A DNA stretch of 64,000 nucleotides from F23-B02 sp963650165. GTDB taxonomy: Bacteria > Bacillota > Clostridia > Oscillospirales > Oscillospiraceae. Shown here in pieces: positions 58,745 through 64,000 of this stretch. The notes under the pieces are model-generated. The model was not told the origin of the DNA. It worked only from the letters and a program-made list of their open reading frames with translations, and ran no database searches. The position numbers and the translations under genes are program-made. The stretch spans positions 4,711 through 68,710 of the forward strand of contig CAVJKX010000010.1 in assembly GCA_963650165.1 (NCBI GenBank). Direction: 5' to 3'. Position 1 is the first letter of the stretch; each line of letters starts with the position of its first letter.

Positions 58745-59008
58745 TCAGGTATTCGGTTTTAGTAAGCTCTCAAGCTGCGTCGGAGCATTAAGTAACTCTG
58801 ATGGAGCGATTCCCAATGCGTCCGCAATGTTGTAAAATACCTCCAATGAGAAAGACTTTGCTAATCCTGGAGCTTCAATTGAGCTGATAAGAGACCGGCT
58901 GACTGACGCACGTTCTGCCAGCTGCTCTTGGGACAGGCCACGACATCTTCTAAGCGTGGAAATGGTTATTCCAAGTTGAATGAGTCTGTCACGGTTCTTT
59001 AGGCTCAT
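58745..59008 (-). CDS. XRE-family helix-turn-helix protein
   Basis: The 87-residue protein has a Cro/cI-type DNA-binding domain: LGITISTLRRCRGLSQEQLAERASVSRSLISSIE, then SFSLEVFYNIADALGIAPSEL. I place the start at ATG 59008, whose ATGA overlaps the stop of a small upstream frame; a GTG at 59020 is an alternative. Such small regulators often control their own operon or a neighbouring mobile or defence unit; it stands between the GAF regulator and the CBASS operon. Confidence 0.88.
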   Translation of the reverse strand: MSLKNRDRLIQLGITISTLRRCRGLSQEQLAERASVSRSLISSIEAPGLAKSFSLEVFYNIADALGIAPSELLNAPTQLESLLKPNT

Positions 59009-59160
59009 TTCTTTTTCCACATGCCAGCACCTGCCTTTCCTTTAGTATGGTTATATTTTACCGAAAAGCAGCTCGTTTCTCCGTACGCGCATAAAAGCGT
59101 GTGCTCACAAATACAGACATAGTATTCGGCGAATGCACTTTTTTTATTTATTTCCGACAT
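59005..59160 (-). CDS. Small Cys-containing protein translationally coupled to the XRE gene
   Basis: A 51-codon frame starts at ATG 59160, with GGGAG nine nt upstream, and ends in a TGA that overlaps the ATG of the XRE gene. The peptide (MSEINKKSAFAEYYVCICEH at the start, GKAGAGMWKKK at the end) has four Cys and a basic tail. No family recognised. The stop-start overlap and the ribosome binding site argue that it is translated; it could also be a leader whose translation sets XRE expression. Confidence 0.45.
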   Translation of the reverse strand: MSEINKKSAFAEYYVCICEHTLLCAYGETSCFSVKYNHTKGKAGAGMWKKK

Positions 59161-59287
59161 TTTTATATTCTCCCGATGTTTTGCGCACTATTTTTATCAG
59201 TGATGCAAAACACGGCGGAGAACGGCAGGGAAATATTCTGCCGCAGGTTGCCGACTTGAAAAACTTGCGGAAATAACGCGCACAAAA

Positions 59288-59327
59288 AGAAAAAGCACAG
59301 CCACCGTTCTTAGGTGACTGTGCTTTT
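59288..59327 (-). terminator. Terminator of the CBASS operon
   Basis: Read leftward, AAAAGCACAGTCACC pairs with GGTGGCTGTGCTTTT (one G-T pair) and TTTC-TTTTT follows. It lies about 85 nt after the S-4TM stop. Confidence 0.85.
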
Positions 59328-59410
59328 CCAAGGTTTCGATATAATGAGTGCCATATAGGATCAAATGCCTTAATATTCCTAAGAAGCTTAAGTTTGCTCT
59401 CTATCTCGCA

Positions 59411-60286
59411 TCACAATAATTTTCTATACAGAGCCGATAACCTCGCTGCAACCTTTTTATGAAAGATATTTAGTTCAAGTACATTGAGGCTACGTCTCTC
59501 ATCTATTAGATTTTGCAATTTTATGATTTGTACTTCCGGCGGAACATCTCCAATGATTTGCACTGCTCCATCTATTCTTTCTGAGACCCTAAGATACTTG
59601 ATATTTTCACATATTCGCTCAACAAGCTTCAATATGAATCCAGCAGAGCAAAGAACGATAGTCCATATATTGCTTTGCATTTTATATACACAAACCGTAA
59701 ATACTACGACTACAAGAATCCCCAAGATAAGTGTTACAATTATTCTCCCTCTTAGCATCTTCTTATTCCACCAGATATTCTGCTTTTGGCATTCATACTG
59801 AGCTTTGGTTCCGTTAAGCGTAGACGAGAACTCATACCAATCTTTAACTCCTGGCGGCATTTCATATCCTGTATTGCGTAGATGTGTTTCACATTCCTCA
59901 CGTCGTTTTGTTGTTATCGACTCTGTTTTTTCTGTTATGCTACGATGCTCTGAGTCATCAAATTGATCGGCGCATATTTGCAGCACCTTTGCATCAAAAT
60001 ATTTTCTCAAACGAGCTGCCCAGGCGACATTACTTGTCGATAAGCCAAAACAGATTGCAGCAATGAATTCAAGTGCAAAAGGGACGCCATTTCGTATTGC
60101 ATTGCACCAATTATCCGGCACAAGCACAAACAGCATAGATAACACACAGGCTACCCATGTGATATGATTATATATTTCAGCCAAGTTATAGCAAACGTGA
60201 GCTGAATATTGAATTTTCAAAAATTCCGGTTCGTTTTCCCGTTCCTTAATCTCATCGCTGCTTATTTTTTTCGAGTTCTTCCTCAA
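59411..60286 (-). CDS. S-4TM family putative pore-forming CBASS effector
   Basis: The family has two pairs of membrane helices around a cytoplasmic middle. Here EIKERENEPEFLKIQYSAHV precedes the first pair (about YNHITWVACVLSMLFVLVP and FALEFIAAICFGLSTSN), a charged middle (SEHRSITEKTESITTKRREE) follows, then the second pair (RIIVTLILGILVVVVFTVCVY and NIWTIVLCSAGFILKLVE). S-4TM proteins accompany CD-NTases and are predicted to breach the membrane when a cyclic nucleotide signal is made. The start is uncertain: no ATG lies downstream of the E2 stop. I give TTG 60286 (291 residues); the ATG at 60430 would add a stretch that is only the shadow of the SEC-C coding sequence. Confidence 0.8.
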   Translation of the reverse strand: MRKNSKKISSDEIKERENEPEFLKIQYSAHVCYNLAEIYNHITWVACVLSMLFVLVPDNWCNAIRNGVPFALEFIAAICFGLSTSNVAWAARLRKYFDAKVLQICADQFDDSEHRSITEKTESITTKRREECETHLRNTGYEMPPGVKDWYEFSSTLNGTKAQYECQKQNIWWNKKMLRGRIIVTLILGILVVVVFTVCVYKMQSNIWTIVLCSAGFILKLVERICENIKYLRVSERIDGAVQIIGDVPPEVQIIKLQNLIDERRSLNVLELNIFHKKVAARLSALYRKLL

Positions 60287-60923
60287 TCTGTCGACAATCC
60301 TCTCTTGTAATTTTTGCCATTTCCTCGTTCTTAAAGAACGGAAAAAGCTGCTCGCCGTGACACGAGCGTATTTTCTTCCCCGAACCACATGGACACATAT
60401 TATGGCCGCGATAACGCCCATGAGCCACAAATAGCATCAGCCGATACACAACTACGTAATCAGTCTCTCCAAAACATTCTCCGTAGGTCTGAAGGAGGCC
60501 TTCCACACCATGCGCACGTTCGCCAAATGGAAAGTAACCATACCGCTGATAGTATTCATATGAAAAATAATATGGTTCAACATAATCCATTACCCATGCA
60601 AGCAGGTCAAAGCCGTCCACATAGTGCAAGCGCATAGCTGTATCAGTTTCTAAACATAATCGGCCATCAGAATATCGATGTGGATAAGAGCTATCGATAT
60701 GATTTCCTGCGTCAATTATGTAAGGTAGCACATCCGACTCAAGCGGTATTCTGATCTTTATGTTATATTCTTTGTTAAGTTGATAGCCTATTGCCTCACG
60801 ATTGATCAGAATGTCTCCAATCACCACTATTTCGGTGTCACTTACCGATTCGATATTAAGTTTACCATATCGATGCAGCAGGCTCTCAACCTGCTGCATC
60901 GCTGCATCTTTTGTTAAAATCAT
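60252..60923 (-). CDS. E2-like conjugating protein fused to a SEC-C motif (CBASS accessory)
   Basis: The 223-residue protein has an E2 (UBC-like) fold as in prokaryotic E2 families: YNIKIRIPLESDVLPYI, HIDSSYPHRYSDGRLCLETD with the expected catalytic Cys90, and GFDLLAWVMDYVEPYYFSYE. A C-terminal SEC-C zinc motif MCPCGSGKKIRSCHG has Cys177, Cys179, Cys188 and His189. In short type II CBASS an E2-only protein joins the CD-NTase C-terminus to target molecules and primes the enzyme. It overlaps the CD-NTase gene by 4 nt. The SEC-C fusion is not part of the commonly described E2 proteins. Confidence 0.82.
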   Translation of the reverse strand: MILTKDAAMQQVESLLHRYGKLNIESVSDTEIVVIGDILINREAIGYQLNKEYNIKIRIPLESDVLPYIIDAGNHIDSSYPHRYSDGRLCLETDTAMRLHYVDGFDLLAWVMDYVEPYYFSYEYYQRYGYFPFGERAHGVEGLLQTYGECFGETDYVVVYRLMLFVAHGRYRGHNMCPCGSGKKIRSCHGEQLFPFFKNEEMAKITREDCRQIEEELEKNKQR

Positions 60924-62152
60924 AGATTGCGATATGGCTTAGGAGCCTTTTGAGGCGTTATCGTCTTCGCCTGTGTATCCGTTTTGCAATATTTCTTTCC
61001 GAGTACAGAATTTACAGCGGTTCTGCCAAAGCCATTCTCTAATGCAGATCTAAACTGTTGATCTTCATCCAATTGCAAAGCCTCGATAATATCGGTCCTA
61101 GCAGAGTGTACCCATCGGAAAAAGAGTTCTGGAATTTTGTTATTCTCATTCCACTTGTTAGCCAAGTTATCTTCAGGATTCGCAGGATTACATATATACC
61201 ACTTGCCCTCTTTTTTAGAAAAAACGGACCGGTTTCCAAAGCGTTGCGAAAATTCACCTTCTGTAAGTCGTTGCCGTTCAGCATATATATCAAGTTCATC
61301 AAGAACAAACTTCAGCAGATTAAAAACTGAATCAAAGGAATTGTTGTATTGAGAAGCGATCCTTGCAACGACAGTATTGATTATCGCCGAGATGGGCTTA
61401 ACATCATCTCCATCTCTAAAATGAGAATAGTAGACATCACGATGATACTTCAATATCTGAATAACTCGTTGAAGGGCGGATCTCTCTAGTTCTTGAGGAA
61501 TGTCTTCGACCGAATTATATATGGCTCTGTTTTCCTCGAACAAATGTTGACGATAATTTGACTTAGTTGCATCAAGAAATGGAGCATTAATTTTATCAAA
61601 CCATGACTTGAAACCTCGCGGATTGTTGGTCAGCCAGGAATAATTTCTCTCGCCATTATGTTTGGGAACAGCAATTGAGGTATCAATTAATTCCGGAAAT
61701 TGACTTGATTTAACAAGGCGTGCCTTGTTCTCTCTAGACTCATCCACAGCTGGAACGATATCAATCGTGAAACCAACGCCGTTGATATCAGCGTATTCTA
61801 CTGTAAAGCACTCTTCATATACAACAAGTCTGCTCTTATATGTCTCATTAGAATTTAGAGCATTCTCTATTTGTCGCCGAAGATCACTAGGCGCGCAATT
61901 ATCTCGTCCATCATTGACTTGACATATAAAATCCAAATCATAATTCGCAGAAGGGTCTTTCGTGTTTGGTCTGACGACTGTTCCAAACGCAAAGGAGCCT
62001 TGAGGGTACATTTCGGCGTCAATCCCACACTCAGAAAGAAACGCCGTTATTGCTTTATATTTTTCTTCCGCATTCCGGAACATAGTTGGTGAAATATCGA
62101 GCTTAGAGATGATTGACAGAATGTCTCTCTGACGTTCTCTTATGTTTTTCAA
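60920..62152 (-). CDS. CD-NTase (SMODS nucleotidyltransferase) of a CBASS system
   Basis: CD-NTases make cyclic di- or trinucleotides on phage infection. The 410-residue protein has the polymerase-beta-like active site: GSFAFGTVVRP (52-62), Asp72 and Asp74 in NYDLDFICQ, and the third acid Asp131 in GFTIDIVPAV, plus the helical SMODS C-terminal domain (LQRVIQILKYHRDVYY). It starts at TTG 62152 with GAGG upstream behind a near-consensus promoter. The extreme C-terminus reads PQKAPKPYRNL, without the terminal Gly or Ala seen where E1/E2 enzymes attach a CD-NTase. The nucleotide product is not predictable. Confidence 0.93.
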   Translation of the reverse strand: MKNIRERQRDILSIISKLDISPTMFRNAEEKYKAITAFLSECGIDAEMYPQGSFAFGTVVRPNTKDPSANYDLDFICQVNDGRDNCAPSDLRRQIENALNSNETYKSRLVVYEECFTVEYADINGVGFTIDIVPAVDESRENKARLVKSSQFPELIDTSIAVPKHNGERNYSWLTNNPRGFKSWFDKINAPFLDATKSNYRQHLFEENRAIYNSVEDIPQELERSALQRVIQILKYHRDVYYSHFRDGDDVKPISAIINTVVARIASQYNNSFDSVFNLLKFVLDELDIYAERQRLTEGEFSQRFGNRSVFSKKEGKWYICNPANPEDNLANKWNENNKIPELFFRWVHSARTDIIEALQLDEDQQFRSALENGFGRTAVNSVLGKKYCKTDTQAKTITPQKAPKPYRNL

Positions 62153-62214
62153 ATAAATTCCTCACTTTCGCACTTTTTTTCTATGCCCATTCAATAAGGG
62201 CTTTTGTCTTCTAC

Positions 62215-62243
62215 ATAATAACATCGTTCAGGCCGCAAGTCAA
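62215..62243 (-). promoter_or_regulatory. Promoter of the CBASS operon
   Basis: Read leftward, TTGACT (62238-62243), 17 nt, TATTAT (62215-62220). Confidence 0.75.
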
Positions 62244-62313
62244 CGATTTGACGATTTATTCGTTTTTGCCGCAATATTCTTGCTCGTTTTTCTTCGGATT
62301 GATGCTGTTTACA

Positions 62314-62342
62314 TTGACAAAATCGTCTTTTGCATGTATACT
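62314..62342 (+). promoter_or_regulatory. Promoter of the AAA15-type ATPase gene
   Basis: Perfect TTGACA (62314-62319), 17 nt, TATACT (62337-62342). It is divergent from the CBASS promoter, about 70 nt apart. Confidence 0.8.
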
Positions 62343-62375
62343 GTCTGAGTGTGCGTAAGAAGGAGGGGGATAGGA

Positions 62376-63740
62376 ATGCTGATTCGTTTTTCGATTTCAA
62401 ATTTCTTGTCATTTAACAGTAGAGAAACATTTTCAATGATGGCAGGGAAATCCCGGAAGAATACCAATCGTCTTTTCAATAATAAAAAAGTTAAGCTAAC
62501 TAAATGTGAAGTGATTCTTGGAGCAAACGCTTCTGGAAAGTCTAATCTTGTGTCGGCATTTAATTTTGTACAGCAAATGATACTTTATGGATTTCCACGC
62601 GGTTTCTCCACTAAATACTTCAGATTAAATCCAGATAATAAAAATTGTCCTTCTGAATTTGAGATAGAGTTTCTATGCAATACGAAGATTTATGTATACG
62701 GGTTTTCCGTCATTCTTTCATCCGGAAGTATTTTGAAAGAATATTTGTATGAACAGGTAAATTCTTCCGCCAAAAGACTGTTATTTAACCGAGATACTAC
62801 CTCTGAAGAATTTTGTGTTGGGCAATACTTTAAGCAGCCAGATGTAATAGCTAAATTGAATAATTACGGTGAAGACAGCTCAAATGACAAAGAAGCCCTG
62901 TTTTTGTCTATAATTAACAAAAACAAAGGAAAAATGTTCTCTGATTTTCCAGATCTTCAAGTATTGCGAGATATATTTGAATGGTTTTCGCTTAACCTAA
63001 ATATTAGCTTTCCGGACAGTATTTTAACTGGGTATCCCTATTTCACAAATGCCAATTTGGACGAAATTGCTATCCTACTGAGAGCCTTAGGAACAGGCAT
63101 AAGAGAGCTGAAAATAGTAGAGGTTCCTGTCGAAGTTATCAAAAGCAAAATTCCTGATGAACTTTACAACAGAATAGTTGCTGATCTTGAAAAAGCGAAT
63201 ACACATATTCATTCCGGCGAAGACCGTCCTAGAATAATGGCTCGCTCATATAAAGAGTTTTATACATTTGAAATAGATTCTGATAATAAGATTTCAATCA
63301 CAACTATAGAGTTTAGCCATGAAAATCAACAGGTGTTCTTTGACCTAAATGAAGAATCCGATGGAACGGCTCGTCTTCTGGATTTAATTGAGATTTTATT
63401 TAGGATTTCCGATAATCGAGTTTTCGTGATTGATGAGATAGATAGATGCCTGCATCCATCTATGACAGTAAAAATAATCGAGTTGTTTCTATCTATGGCA
63501 ACCAAAAGAAACACACAACTTATAATTACATCGCACGAGTCCAGGCTATTAGCTACAGAAATATTGCGCAATGATGAAGTATGTTTTGTGTGTAGATCTT
63601 CTGATGGTTCTTCTGTTATTAACCCACTAGAAAAGTATCAACTACGCGCTGATAAAAAAGTTTATGCTGCATTGTTCGATGGCACACTGAATGTAGGACC
63701 AGATTTCGATAATAACAAGTTGGAGAAAATATGCACGTAA
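62376..63740 (+). CDS. AAA15/AAA21-type ATPase, candidate defence protein
   Basis: The 454-residue protein is an SMC/ABC-like ATPase: FSISNFLSFNSRETFSM at the start, Walker A LGANASGKSNLV (48-59), a D-loop region SDGTARLLDLIEILF, Walker B NRVFVIDEIDRCLHPSM and the switch His in IITSHES. The family includes OLD-like, RloA and AriA ATPases of anti-phage systems, normally paired with a nuclease or TOPRIM partner. Here no partner gene follows: a strong terminator comes 9 nt after the stop. It may be a one-gene system or a lone survivor. GGAGGGGG precedes ATG 62376. Confidence 0.85.
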   Translation: MLIRFSISNFLSFNSRETFSMMAGKSRKNTNRLFNNKKVKLTKCEVILGANASGKSNLVSAFNFVQQMILYGFPRGFSTKYFRLNPDNKNCPSEFEIEFLCNTKIYVYGFSVILSSGSILKEYLYEQVNSSAKRLLFNRDTTSEEFCVGQYFKQPDVIAKLNNYGEDSSNDKEALFLSIINKNKGKMFSDFPDLQVLRDIFEWFSLNLNISFPDSILTGYPYFTNANLDEIAILLRALGTGIRELKIVEVPVEVIKSKIPDELYNRIVADLEKANTHIHSGEDRPRIMARSYKEFYTFEIDSDNKISITTIEFSHENQQVFFDLNEESDGTARLLDLIEILFRISDNRVFVIDEIDRCLHPSMTVKIIELFLSMATKRNTQLIITSHESRLLATEILRNDEVCFVCRSSDGSSVINPLEKYQLRADKKVYAALFDGTLNVGPDFDNNKLEKICT

Positions 63741-63749
63741 TGTAATAAG

Positions 63750-63790
63750 GCAGGAGGCTAAGTATCAAACACTTAGCCTCCTGCTAATTT
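63750..63790 (+). terminator. Intrinsic terminator between the ATPase gene and brxL
   Basis: A 14-bp perfect stem GCAGGAGGCTAAGT / ACTTAGCCTCCTGC with a 7-nt loop, then TAATTTTT. Between convergent genes it may serve both. Confidence 0.93.
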
Positions 63791-63803
63791 TTACCCTTAA
63801 AAG

Positions 63804-64000
63804 CTATTCCACTCCCAGCGCCTTAAACACTGCATCCTCTGCGCTGCTATAAAAGATCAGATTAAAGCTTCCGACCAGCTCTGCCGGTACGCTTCCAAGG
63901 TCAGCAGCGGATGTGATCGGCAGAAGGACTTTCTTCGCACCGCTGTCGAGGCATACCTGCAAGGAGTTCGCCAGCTCATCTACCTTGAGCATGGTTCCGG
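63804..64000 (-). CDS. brxL: BREX protein BrxL (Lon-like), C-terminal end (runs off right edge)
   Basis: The last 65 or so codons of a leftward gene are visible. The peptide (VDELANSLQVCLDSGAKKVL, LPITSAADLGSVPAELVGSF, then FYSSAEDAVFKALGVE) matches the end of the Lon-related protease-like domain of BrxL, including the Lys of the Ser-Lys pair in SGAKKVLLP. BrxL forms DNA-binding AAA+ rings in BREX phage resistance and is usually the last gene of the operon, so brxA-brxB-brxC-pglX-pglZ are expected to the right. A Lon-like protein outside BREX is the main alternative. Confidence 0.75.
   Translation of the reverse strand, partial: GTMLKVDELANSLQVCLDSGAKKVLLPITSAADLGSVPAELVGSFNLIFYSSAEDAVFKALGVE

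Noticed and set aside
60287..60430. Longer start for the S-4TM protein at ATG 60430
   Set aside because: This stretch is another frame of the SEC-C part of the E2-like gene, whose Cys motif is conserved, and the extra residues look unlike the S-4TM N-terminus.

Overview
The window looks like a chromosome segment of a low-oxygen gut-type Firmicute (Clostridia, probably an Oscillospiraceae/Ruminococcaceae-like lineage). The evidence is a SAM-I riboswitch on metK, a PyrR attenuator on pyrR-uraA, strong GGAGG-type ribosome binding sites with frequent TTG/GTG starts, sigma-A promoters with 17-bp spacers, a DNA polymerase I without a recognisable proofreading site, and an electron-bifurcating-type lactate dehydrogenase/Etf operon. 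No 16S gene is present, so placement is inferred from gene content only.

Left part (1-39.8 kb, GC-rich, ordinary core genome). Leftward DNA repair and tRNA-modification operon uvrB-polA-(metallopeptidase/phosphatase-like fusion)-rimI-tsaD-radC; a secreted Ig-like protein; a leftward six-gene operon that encodes a whole phosphorelay (response regulator, HPt protein, hybrid histidine kinase) with a GH3-type adenylate-forming enzyme, an isoprenylcysteine-methyltransferase-like membrane protein and an O-antigen-ligase-like protein; hypB with a lone solute-binding protein; an ECF sigma/RsgI-like anti-sigma pair; lipid and membrane genes (cdsA, a DagK-like kinase, a YihY/BrkB protein, a MATE exporter); tRNA-Gln; pyrR-uraA; the S-box operon metK-DUF1643-omega-amidase; DAHP synthase; a GlcD-EtfB-EtfA operon; and a rightward operon of two ABC half-transporters and a DUF454 protein behind a DtxR-like dyad.

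Right part (39.8-63.8 kb, visibly more A+T-rich) is an acquired island that begins at an IS200/IS605-like remnant. Its main occupant is a leftward operon of eighteen genes (57154 to 40507) that joins two things usually met separately. One is a Ser/Thr signalling module: membrane-less Hanks kinase, PP2C phosphatase, FHA/zinc-ribbon protein, ClpB-like AAA+ ATPase and coiled-coil/membrane proteins. The other is a His-Xaa-Ser (Hxs) peptide-maturation system: an exported protein with about 21 H-x-(S/T/N) triplets, radical SAM proteins HxsB and HxsC, two HxsD-type proteins, plus a prepilin-peptidase-like membrane protease, a third radical SAM protein, a MORN-repeat protein and a propeller-like surface protein. 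HxsABCD are named in protein-family collections, but I know of no experimental function, and the wiring to a kinase/phosphatase/FHA/AAA+ circuit is the best candidate here for an undescribed system.

The island continues into defence genes: a CBASS operon (CD-NTase, E2-like protein fused to a SEC-C motif, S-4TM pore-type effector), a divergently transcribed lone AAA15-type ATPase, and at the right edge the C-terminus of BrxL, so a BREX locus probably lies beyond 64 kb. All family assignments come from reading motifs by eye; no database search was run.
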